From an uncultured Bryobacteraceae bacterium (lineage in GTDB: Bacteria; Acidobacteriota; Terriglobia; Bryobacterales; Bryobacteraceae): a DNA stretch of 37,556 nucleotides. The stretch covers positions 1 through 37,556 of the forward strand of contig CATPCJ010000154.1 of the NCBI GenBank assembly GCA_955652915.1, read 5' to 3'. This document shows positions 19,477-27,782 of the stretch, piece after piece; positions within the stretch are counted from its first letter, which is position 1; every line of letters starts with the position of its first letter. Both the position numbers and the translations under genes were made by a program. The notes under the pieces are model-generated. The model was not told where the DNA came from. It made no database searches and saw only the letters and a list, made by a program, of their open reading frames with translations.

Positions 19477-22245
19477 ATGACGCGACTCACGCTGACGTTG
19501 CTTGTCCTATGCAGCCTGCCCGCATTCAGCGCCGGGCGCGTGGTCATCATTGTAGATCGCCCGCTTGATCCACCCGCCCGGCACGGTCTCACCGTGCTCG
19601 AGCAGGCATTACAAGCCAAAGGCTTTTCCAGTACGGAACAATCTTCCACGCAACAACCGACAGCGGCCGACTTTGTCGTCAGGTTGGACTGCCCCAATAT
19701 CCCGGTCCCACAGGCCAAGGAAGCGCTGGCAATCCGCCGCACTACATTTCAAGGAAAGCCCGCACTCATGCTGTGTGGCGCCGACGCGCGAGGATTGATG
19801 TACGCCGAGCTCGACACCGCCACCAGAATCTCATGGACTGAGAACAACGCATCTCCTTTTTCGCAAGTACACGACACCAGCGAGCAGCCCTATATACGGG
19901 AGCGCGGCGTCTCCATGTATACGATGCAGCGCGCCTATTTCGAATCGCGCCTGTACGACGAAGAGCAATGGAAGCGCTATTTCGACCTGCTCGCCGCCAG
20001 CCGCATCAATAGCTTCGTCGTTATTTTCGGATATGAAAACGGAGGCTTCCTCGCGCCGGCGTACCCATACTTCTTCAACGTCGACGGATTTCCCGATGTG
20101 CGTCTTATCGGCATCACGCCTCAAGAGCAGGCCAAAAATGCGGCCGCCTTCAATGCCATGATCCGCCTTGCGCACGAGCGCGGAATCGACGTGATCGCGG
20201 GACTCTGGGATCACATTTATCGTGGCGGCGTGCAGGGCGGCGGAATCCCCGGCGCCTCCCAAAACGCCGGGAAACGCGTTCCCGGCTTGGTGTGGGGCCT
20301 GGACGAGAAAAATCTGGAACCGTACACCAAAGCCGCCCTCCAGCGGTTTCTGGAAACCTTTCCGGACGTGGACGCGCTGCAATTCCGCATGCATTCCGAG
20401 TCGGGCCTGAAGCCCAGCGAAATGCAACCGTTCTGGCACGAAGTTTTCAAAATGATGAAGCAACTGCGTCCCAATCTGCGCATCGATCTTCGCGCCAAGG
20501 ATTTGCCCCACGCCATCATCGAAGATGCTCTCGATCAGGGACTGAACGCGCGGGTGTCCACCAAATATTGGATGGAGCAAATGGGTCTCCCCTTCCATCC
20601 CACGCACGTAAATGTCGAGAACCAGCATGATCGCCGGCACGGCTACGCGGATCTGCTCCGTTATCCGCAGCGCTACAAAGTGCATTGGCCTTTGTGGACT
20701 GGAGGAACGGCGCGCTTGCTGCTGTGGGGCGATCCCGATTATGTCCGGCGATTCGCCGCTACCGTGCATCTCTACGATGGCGACAGCTTCGAAGTGAATG
20801 AAATGCTCGCCACCAAAATGCTGGGCGAGCCGCACGACGAAAAGCCGTTACCGGTACTCAATCCGCGCTACCGCTATTACGACTATGAGTTCGAACGATA
20901 CTGGCACTTCTATCAGCTCTGGGGCCGGCTCACTTATAACCCCAACACCGCGCCGGAACTTTGGGAGCGTGACTTTCAACGACGCTTAGGGAAAGCTGCA
21001 TCGGATGCGATGAGCGCCCTCCACCTGGCCAGTTGGGTGCTCCCGCGCATAGTTGCATCAAGCTATCGCTACCAGCTTTTTCCCACCACCCGCGGATGGG
21101 CGGAGATGATGCGCCAAGGCGACTTGCCCCAATATGCAGGCGAGCAAGGCAGCGATATCGCGCAGTTCCTGAATGTCAAGGACGAAGCTCAAAGAATTCT
21201 GGATGGCGCCGATACCGCGATGCGCCGGCCGGAAGACAGCAGCCGCTGGTTCTTGAAGACTTCTTCCGACATACTGGCGTATGCCAAAAAAGCGGAGCAG
21301 GCTTCAGGGAAACCTGGAAATGAATTGCTATCGACGCTGACCGATGTGAAGATACTGGCCAGGCTCGCGGAGTATCACGCATGGCGATTGCGTGCGGGCG
21401 TGGCTTACAACTTATACAAGCAGTCCGGCGATCTGTTTGCCTTCGACGATGCGATCGCGAATGAGAAAAGCGCAATTGCCGCTTGGGAAAAATTGGTCGT
21501 GGCAGCCGGTGACGTATATAGCAGGGATCTCGCCTTCGGCGTTCACGCGATGGGCTTCCCTCGGCACTGGTCGGAGGAACTGGGTGCTCTGCGGCAGGGA
21601 TTAACGAAGCTGGAGACAGAACGCCGCGCCGCGCATTTCGATCCGCAAACTGCGGGACCGCGTATCGCGCACGTCCCCGACGCCGTTCGCATCCGGGCGA
21701 CAGTTGCATCACAAGCAGCGATGAAACAAGTGGTAGCGAAGATCTCAGCAGGTGGACGCTTCACCTCGATCCCGATGCGCGAATCCAGCCCCGGAATGTA
21801 CCAGACCGAAATTCCACCGGCGACCGAAGTGTATTCCATCGAAGCCGTGGATAGCGCGGGAAACCGAGCGGTGTTCCCAAGCACCGGTGGCAACATCACA
21901 CTGCCGATTGCATCCAATCGCCCATCCGAAATCGCGCTTCAACCTGCCCCGTCAGCACGGCCGGGCGAAGACCTTCTCATCACGGCCCGACCCGCTGCGC
22001 AAACAATTCTAAAATCGCTGCGGCTCCGCTACCGGCATCTCACCCAATATGAGGATTACGAGACGCTGGACATGCGACTCGATCCCGACACCGGGTTGTA
22101 CACAGGCAGAATTCCCGGGGCCTTCATCACTCCGAAATGGGATCTCATCTACTACATTGAAGCCATCGGCCAGAACGGAAATGGCCGCATCTATCCGGAT
22201 CTCGACCAGGAAACGCCATACATTATCGCTACAGTCCAGCGGTAA
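19477..22245 (+). CDS. Secreted glycoside-hydrolase-like protein (GH20/GH67-type layout)
   Basis: 922 residues with a signal peptide (MTRLTLTLLVLCSLPAFSA, cut near residue 19). Residues 20-135 look like the small alpha/beta domain that precedes the barrel in GH20/GH67-type enzymes, ending in ADARGLMYAELDTATRI near 107-123. A TIM-barrel-like region follows, with IRERGVSMYTM, AASRINSFVVIFGY and AHERGIDVIAGLWDH, then LQFRMHSESGL and a helical region (about 480-750). The C-terminal about 200 residues are beta-sandwich-like, including an Ig-like stretch ending at IATVQR. I cannot point to the catalytic acids, so the reaction and substrate are unknown. A ROK-family regulator follows 66 bases downstream, which fits a carbohydrate-responsive unit. 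Confidence 0.65.
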   Translation: MTRLTLTLLVLCSLPAFSAGRVVIIVDRPLDPPARHGLTVLEQALQAKGFSSTEQSSTQQPTAADFVVRLDCPNIPVPQAKEALAIRRTTFQGKPALMLCGADARGLMYAELDTATRISWTENNASPFSQVHDTSEQPYIRERGVSMYTMQRAYFESRLYDEEQWKRYFDLLAASRINSFVVIFGYENGGFLAPAYPYFFNVDGFPDVRLIGITPQEQAKNAAAFNAMIRLAHERGIDVIAGLWDHIYRGGVQGGGIPGASQNAGKRVPGLVWGLDEKNLEPYTKAALQRFLETFPDVDALQFRMHSESGLKPSEMQPFWHEVFKMMKQLRPNLRIDLRAKDLPHAIIEDALDQGLNARVSTKYWMEQMGLPFHPTHVNVENQHDRRHGYADLLRYPQRYKVHWPLWTGGTARLLLWGDPDYVRRFAATVHLYDGDSFEVNEMLATKMLGEPHDEKPLPVLNPRYRYYDYEFERYWHFYQLWGRLTYNPNTAPELWERDFQRRLGKAASDAMSALHLASWVLPRIVASSYRYQLFPTTRGWAEMMRQGDLPQYAGEQGSDIAQFLNVKDEAQRILDGADTAMRRPEDSSRWFLKTSSDILAYAKKAEQASGKPGNELLSTLTDVKILARLAEYHAWRLRAGVAYNLYKQSGDLFAFDDAIANEKSAIAAWEKLVVAAGDVYSRDLAFGVHAMGFPRHWSEELGALRQGLTKLETERRAAHFDPQTAGPRIAHVPDAVRIRATVASQAAMKQVVAKISAGGRFTSIPMRESSPGMYQTEIPPATEVYSIEAVDSAGNRAVFPSTGGNITLPIASNRPSEIALQPAPSARPGEDLLITARPAAQTILKSLRLRYRHLTQYEDYETLDMRLDPDTGLYTGRIPGAFITPKWDLIYYIEAIGQNGNGRIYPDLDQETPYIIATVQR

Positions 22246-22311
22246 ACACCTAGATGGTAACCTTGTAGCTGTCCACCACTCCATTTAGTACGAGAGTCGA
22301 ACGAGATATCT

Positions 22312-23490
22312 GTGATCGAGTTGAAACCGATGCAGACCGCGTCGAGCGAGGTTGTTCGTCACATCAATCGCAGGATTGTTCTCAATCTGATTCGAACGCG
22401 GCAGCCCATCTCGCGCGCGGATTTAGCGCGCGCTTCCGGAATGCAGCGCAGCACCATCTCGCTGATCGTCGAAGAGTTGGTGAATGAGCATTGGGTGCTG
22501 GAAGGCCCAACTGGACGGCCTCCGCGCGGACGCCGCCCCACCTTCCTGCGCTTGAATGACGACCGCGTCATCATCGGCGTGGATATACGTCCCACGCAAA
22601 TCACCGTCGCTCTCGCCGACGTAAATTGCAAGTTCACTTCTCAAACTGTCATGGCTACTCCTTCGGATCCGGAGGTTGCCGTCAAGTCCATCATCCAGCA
22701 CATACAAGCCATCGTGCGTAGCTGCGAGAAGAAGAAAATCGAAGGCATCGGGATCACTTTGCCGGGCCGCTTCCATCAGGACTCGAATCGTTTGATCTTC
22801 GCTCCCAACCTCAAGTGGCGGGATATTGACCTGCGTAATCCCATCGCCAAGGCTACCGGACTCGAAGTGGAGCTGGAGAACGCCGCCAGTGCCTGTGTGC
22901 TGGCCACGGTTTGGTTCAATCGGCTGGAAGCATGCCGTAACCTGGTGGTCGTCACGGTTTCCGAAGGCATCGGCACCGGCATCCTGATGAATGGCCAACT
23001 GGCCCGCGGGTTGAATAACATGGCGGGTGAATTCGGTCACGTGCCGCTGGATCCGGAAGGTCCGCTGTGCACGTGCGGCAGCCGGGGATGTTGGGAAGTT
23101 TTCGCTTCCAACCGCGCCGCTTTACGGTATTACCTGGAATCGAGCAGACATGGCGACGGCCTGGGCTTTCAGGACCTGCTGAGTCTGGCCGATCAGGGCG
23201 ACACGCGGGCAGTCAAGGCCCTGGACACGATGGCGCACTATCTGGGCCGAGGCATGCGCATGATCGTCGCCGGCCTAGCTCCGGAACGGATCATAGTGAT
23301 TGGAGATCTCACCCGCTCCTGGCACCGCTTCGGTCCGGTGATCGAAGCCGAAGTAAGAGCCCAGGTATTACCCGGTGGTGGCGTCCCCGTGGTGGTGCCG
23401 GAGCACGAAGACGGCATGGCCCGATTGCGCGGGACGGTGGCCCTGGTGCTGCAAAAACACTTCGGCACAGGCGCCACCCTAGCCAGCTAG
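22312..23490 (+). CDS. ROK-family transcriptional regulator (NagC/XylR type), probably non-kinase
   Basis: 392 residues from a GTG; an alternative ATG lies six codons later at 22330. Residues about 12-62 form a winged helix-turn-helix (ISRADLARASGMQRSTISLI). Residues 85-390 are a ROK sugar-kinase fold with SEGIGTGILMNGQLARG and the zinc motif CTCGSRGCWE (Cys253, Cys255, Cys260). The phosphate-binding motif reads VDIRPTQI instead of the usual D-x-G-G-T. The catalytic E-N-D-A-N element reads E-N-A-A-S, with the Asp replaced by Ala. It therefore probably binds a sugar and controls DNA binding without phosphorylating it. It lies directly downstream of the glycoside-hydrolase-like gene and likely regulates it or nearby genes. 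Confidence 0.85.
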   Translation: MIELKPMQTASSEVVRHINRRIVLNLIRTRQPISRADLARASGMQRSTISLIVEELVNEHWVLEGPTGRPPRGRRPTFLRLNDDRVIIGVDIRPTQITVALADVNCKFTSQTVMATPSDPEVAVKSIIQHIQAIVRSCEKKKIEGIGITLPGRFHQDSNRLIFAPNLKWRDIDLRNPIAKATGLEVELENAASACVLATVWFNRLEACRNLVVVTVSEGIGTGILMNGQLARGLNNMAGEFGHVPLDPEGPLCTCGSRGCWEVFASNRAALRYYLESSRHGDGLGFQDLLSLADQGDTRAVKALDTMAHYLGRGMRMIVAGLAPERIIVIGDLTRSWHRFGPVIEAEVRAQVLPGGGVPVVVPEHEDGMARLRGTVALVLQKHFGTGATLAS

Positions 23491-23553
23491 CATGGAACCG
23501 CTTGTCCCTTTTTAGGCGGTTGAGACGCGCAAGCCAGATGCATGCGCGACGCA

Positions 23554-26500
23554 CTATTTGCCGTCCTGCGGCAACTTGCGGTCCCGCGGCAACCCGTCGG
23601 GAAAGGTTCTGGGGCCGCCCCAGGGGATTCGGCCGGAGTGGATCAGGCGAGCCAGGACATGGTCGCGCATCCAAGGGGGCGACAGCAGCAGAGGACGAAT
23701 GGGCGCGATGGGGTGGGGGGCGTTTTCGCCGGCGTCGCCTTTTTCCGGCTCGACCCGAGCGGCGGTGCCGAAGGTTACGCGGTACGTGCTGCCGCCAACG
23801 ACCTCGCCTCTTACCCTTTGGAGGATATCGAACTCATGGACGCTGCCCGGCGCAATTCCCGCGCCCGCGTGCAGTGCGAGCCGCACGCGGAGCGGTTTTC
23901 CAGGAGTGAGGGATACGCCCCGGAATACCGCCTCCGCGGAAGGACTTGTGTCGAAGACGGAGGGCTGTGGAGTGGATACGTTGGGGCTGGATCTGCCGAA
24001 GATCGCCGCCAGTAGGCGGAGTAACCACGCGATCAGATCGGCCCAGAAGCCTCGAGGGCGAGGAGGCTCCGCGGGTGCGCGCGGCGTAAGACCCGTAACG
24101 TCGCGCGGCACAATGCCGGCGGGGAATTCAATCGCGGCGCGAACCTCCGCGTGAAGCCGTTTCAGGTCGAATACCAGCTCGGCATCCACCGGCTCCGCGG
24201 CGGGAGCATTGAACTCGATCGCGAACGGCCGCGATTGCCAGGCCATGGGGCGGCCCCCGGGGGGCGAGGCGGGGATGAGACGGGCGTCCGTCGCGGCCGT
24301 TGCCACAACACCAGGTAGCTGCATCGCCACCACGTGGAGATTCTTCTGGCCGATTTGCGGATTGTTGCGGTTGATGTGGTCGATGGCGGTGTCCGTGGTG
24401 CCGGTGAAGCCGGTGACCGGACTGTCGACGTTATTCACGATGACAGCGATGCAGTAGTGCGCTTCGCTGCTGCCGGCATCGACCGGGGGGACCGTCCAAT
24501 CCCGGCTGACGACCATCGGGTTATCGGCGGTGATACCATTCAGGATTTCGACGCCGCCGATGATGGGCTGCCAGCGCGCATTGGCCGGCCACGCCGAAAG
24601 GTCGATCGCTCCACCCGCGAAGCGCGGCCAGAAGGAGAACGTCCCGCCGCCGGTCACTGCGTCGAAGTTGGGGATCACGGCGCCGGCGTTGACGAAGAGC
24701 AGGATCACCTGCGTGGGATGGACCGGCGCCGTGCGGCAGCGGTTGTGGATCTGGACATGCACTCGAGCCGCACGGCCGGCTTCCAGGTTCTGGCTGTAGT
24801 CGCGGACTTGCCCGAAAAGATCGTGGGGCAGACGCTCGGTAGCCGGATTCCACGCCGGTGGATCGGTCTGGAGGATAGGCGGTTGGCCGGACACCGGCTG
24901 CGCCGTTTCGACTTTGATATCGGGGCTCTGCCACCAATAGACGTTTTGCGAAGGATTGAGCGGATTGGGGCCCACGGGGGATGGGTCGAGCCAAGCGTCG
25001 TCAAGCAGGTTATCGCGCACATAGAGAAACGGATTCCGGTCGATAGCGCCCGGTGTGACGTCGCATTCCCAGAGACCGCGCGTGGCCACGGCGGCGCGCA
25101 ACAGAATCTTCGAACCGCCGGCGGGAGCTACGTTGCCGGCCCAGAGGTCGACCACCCAATCGCCGGGCAAACTGCCGTCGGCGCCGCCGATCTCGGTCCA
25201 GGTCCACACCGCCGCCGCGCCGCGATCGAGCCGGTAAACCTGACCGCCCAAACTGGCGAACATCACCGCGGGATCGCTGGGGTGGCCGATCAGTTTGCCG
25301 AAGGAAAGGCCGGAAGGCAGGCTATTGCAAGCTAGCGGCTGCCAGGTATCTCCGGAGACGTGGAACAGCGGCGTGGTGACGCCGGCCACGGTCACGGAAT
25401 GGCTCAGCAACACGTAGGCGCTGCCGTCGGATGCGACGGCTACGGACGAAATCGCAAAAGGCATGGACGGAACGCCGTTGACGGCCTGCGTCCAAGTGCT
25501 GGGTGCGCTGGTGCCACTCGTGGTGGTGAAGACGCGCGGGATATCCCACGCGGGGTTGGGCGACGGATAGCCACTGCCGGCTCCGGGATTCAGCGTACCG
25601 CTGAGCCGGGCGGGCGGCCAAGTGGCGCAGATCGCGGTGGCGGACGCGGGATTGAGTCCCACCAGGAGAGCTCCGTGGCCCCCGGCGGTGAGGTCCTGAC
25701 TGATGGCGGTGGCTATGCCAGCCGCAGTCATCTTACCAACGTATCCGGCGATCACCGAGACGGGCGAGTGATCGGCGTAGCTGCTGATGTTGACGGAAAT
25801 GCGATTGCCTGCGGTATCGACGTCGAGCACCTGGCGGTTGTAATCCAGAACCGTATCGGTGGCGGAGTCGAACCCGGGCGTGAAGGTCACCCATCCGCCT
25901 ATCTGTATGCCGGCCACATTATCCAGGGTGACCCACTGGACTCCACTTGTCGTGCTAGCCCCGATGGTATGGCGCAGGACAGCGCTGGAATCATCGCGGC
26001 TGGCCAGGCCGGCAATGCACTCACCCGCGGCGTTCACCAGGTAATTGCTGAGGCTTCCCACGATGGGGCCGCCGGCGCCGAGCCGCACGGTCGGACCAGT
26101 AACAGTCTCGCCATTGTCGGTGACGGCGGAAACCCAGAAATAGGGAAAAGGTCCGAAAAGCCCGCCCGTATACCACATGGTGACGCCCGTGGAACTGGGG
26201 GTAACGGCCAGCGCCCCGGCATCCGCCTGGCTGACAGTACGCCAAGTGAGGCTGCCGCCTCCGGCAGTGACGCCGGTGTCCTGGCAACCCATGTAATTGA
26301 GCGCGCGCATGGCCGGGTGAGCGGCGAACTGAAAGACACAACTGCCGTATCTTCCGCGGTTCCAGTTGGCGAACACTCCGGATGCGGCGTCCACAACCGC
26401 GCCTTCGTTGAAGTTTTCGGAAGCAGGCGTGGGAGACATACCGCCGTAGAGCGTGCTGCGGCCGAGGCCTCCGTCGCAGCCGAGATAAAGCAGAGGTGTT

Positions 26501-27621
26501 ACGCCCGGCGCCGGTGTGGTGGCCGGATCGAAGACCAGGGCGTGCACATCCGCGTGGTAGTAGGTAACCTCATGCCACGTGGCCCCCCCATCGGTGGACC
26601 GGCCGAGCCCCGCGCCGCCGGTGAAGAGAACGTCCGCGGACCCGCTTGCGGGCATCGCCGGAGACGCGGGAGAAATAGCAAAGACGAAGTTTCTAAAACC
26701 GTTCTGCGGAAAAGCGGGGAGGTAGCCGCCGGCCGGCACGACGTAGGTCCAGGGCCCGGCGGAGCCACTGTTCGAACGATAGAGATTGTTATGACTTTCA
26801 TCGCTGGTGAGGACGTAGACGCGGTTTGGCGCGCTGGGAACCCGCGCGACGAGCACGCGCTGATAACCCGTGGGGCTGGGCACGCCATGCCCGGGCAACA
26901 TACCGGAGCCGCCAGCCGGAAGCGCCGCGGCGCCCGTGGCCAAGTTGCTCCAGGAGCCGGCGGCATGGGGCGTGGCGGAGTAAACGACTCCGGTGAAGCG
27001 CTGACCAGCGAAGGCATCGGCCGCCCCGGCTTGAAAATTTGGCGCAAAGGAATCGATGAGGCCGATAAACGTCTGGATCCAACTGACGCCGTTGTCGGTG
27101 GAGTAGTAGATGCCGTTGGCGAAATTGGTTACGTTATCGTCGTTCAGGACGGCCCATAGTTGGGTGGTGGACTCGGTGGCCGCGGTCAAGCCGGTGGTTG
27201 GATTGATCACCAGCTTGCGGACGAAACTGGAAAATTGATGCTGGAGCGTCCAGGAGGCGCCGCCGTCATGGGAGATGAATAGCGAATGCGCAGAGCCGCA
27301 GCCGAAGTAGGCGACATTCACCAAGTTCGGATGAAATGACACGCACGTGGGGTCGGAGCCCAGACCGTAGCCGGGCGTGGAAGATGCGAGGACGGCATCC
27401 AGTACTGGGGTCCAGGTATCGCCGGAGTTCACGGTCAGCCACAACCCGGAGCCGCCATTATCGGGGCGATCGACGACGAGCCAATTACTTGGGAGCGTGG
27501 GGTGAATGGCGATGGCGGTCACCGTCCCCTGCATGCCGAAGGCATTCTGGCTGGATAGCCGGAGATAATTGGGATCGCGTGGAAGGAAGTTAAAGCTCGG
27601 ACCGAGCGGGAACCAGGTCAT
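23554..27621 (-). CDS. Large Asp-box (BNR/sortilin-like) beta-propeller protein
   Basis: 1355 residues. Asp-box motifs (S-x-D-x-G-x-x-W) occur as TVNSGDTW (63-70), SHDGGASW (117-124), STDNGVSW (174-181) and STDGGATW (about 340-347), which define a seven-bladed-type propeller in the first about 800 residues. Beta-rich domains follow. Near residues 1192-1212 a Pro-rich loop holds a hydrophobic helix (FWADLIAWLLRLLAAIFGR), unusual for a soluble propeller. No signal peptide is visible: the protein begins MTWFPLGPSFNFLP, with a GGAG nine bases before the ATG. Asp-box propellers occur in sialidases and sortilin-like receptors, but no sialidase catalytic set is recognised. Like the tyrosinase-like protein, it is very large and unsignalled. 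Function unknown. Confidence 0.75.
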   Translation of the reverse strand: MTWFPLGPSFNFLPRDPNYLRLSSQNAFGMQGTVTAIAIHPTLPSNWLVVDRPDNGGSGLWLTVNSGDTWTPVLDAVLASSTPGYGLGSDPTCVSFHPNLVNVAYFGCGSAHSLFISHDGGASWTLQHQFSSFVRKLVINPTTGLTAATESTTQLWAVLNDDNVTNFANGIYYSTDNGVSWIQTFIGLIDSFAPNFQAGAADAFAGQRFTGVVYSATPHAAGSWSNLATGAAALPAGGSGMLPGHGVPSPTGYQRVLVARVPSAPNRVYVLTSDESHNNLYRSNSGSAGPWTYVVPAGGYLPAFPQNGFRNFVFAISPASPAMPASGSADVLFTGGAGLGRSTDGGATWHEVTYYHADVHALVFDPATTPAPGVTPLLYLGCDGGLGRSTLYGGMSPTPASENFNEGAVVDAASGVFANWNRGRYGSCVFQFAAHPAMRALNYMGCQDTGVTAGGGSLTWRTVSQADAGALAVTPSSTGVTMWYTGGLFGPFPYFWVSAVTDNGETVTGPTVRLGAGGPIVGSLSNYLVNAAGECIAGLASRDDSSAVLRHTIGASTTSGVQWVTLDNVAGIQIGGWVTFTPGFDSATDTVLDYNRQVLDVDTAGNRISVNISSYADHSPVSVIAGYVGKMTAAGIATAISQDLTAGGHGALLVGLNPASATAICATWPPARLSGTLNPGAGSGYPSPNPAWDIPRVFTTTSGTSAPSTWTQAVNGVPSMPFAISSVAVASDGSAYVLLSHSVTVAGVTTPLFHVSGDTWQPLACNSLPSGLSFGKLIGHPSDPAVMFASLGGQVYRLDRGAAAVWTWTEIGGADGSLPGDWVVDLWAGNVAPAGGSKILLRAAVATRGLWECDVTPGAIDRNPFLYVRDNLLDDAWLDPSPVGPNPLNPSQNVYWWQSPDIKVETAQPVSGQPPILQTDPPAWNPATERLPHDLFGQVRDYSQNLEAGRAARVHVQIHNRCRTAPVHPTQVILLFVNAGAVIPNFDAVTGGGTFSFWPRFAGGAIDLSAWPANARWQPIIGGVEILNGITADNPMVVSRDWTVPPVDAGSSEAHYCIAVIVNNVDSPVTGFTGTTDTAIDHINRNNPQIGQKNLHVVAMQLPGVVATAATDARLIPASPPGGRPMAWQSRPFAIEFNAPAAEPVDAELVFDLKRLHAEVRAAIEFPAGIVPRDVTGLTPRAPAEPPRPRGFWADLIAWLLRLLAAIFGRSSPNVSTPQPSVFDTSPSAEAVFRGVSLTPGKPLRVRLALHAGAGIAPGSVHEFDILQRVRGEVVGGSTYRVTFGTAARVEPEKGDAGENAPHPIAPIRPLLLSPPWMRDHVLARLIHSGRIPWGGPRTFPDGLPRDRKLPQDGK

Positions 27622-27703
27622 GGCCGATAACTCCAGGTTTCTGAGTCGGCGTCTGGCGCATAGCGTAACAGCTTCTCGACAAAGTCCATAGAGGGCCCTC
27701 CTG

Positions 27704-27744
27704 CGGACAGCCCTGTCCGAACAGCGGAATCGATTACTTCCGCT
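27704..27744. other. Two adjacent hairpins between the Oar-type gene and the Asp-box gene
   Basis: CGGACAG-cc-CTGTCCG (27704-27719) and AGCGGAA-tcgattac-TTCCGCT (27723-27744) are perfect 7-bp stems, with a palindromic gagggccctc just before them (27691-27700). None has a following T-run. They lie after the Oar-type stop on the minus strand and before the Asp-box gene, so they may act as processing or factor-dependent termination sites separating the two. Confidence 0.35.
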
Positions 27745-27782
27745 TATTCTAGCGTATTTAGATCTACACGCAATTCATCGGA

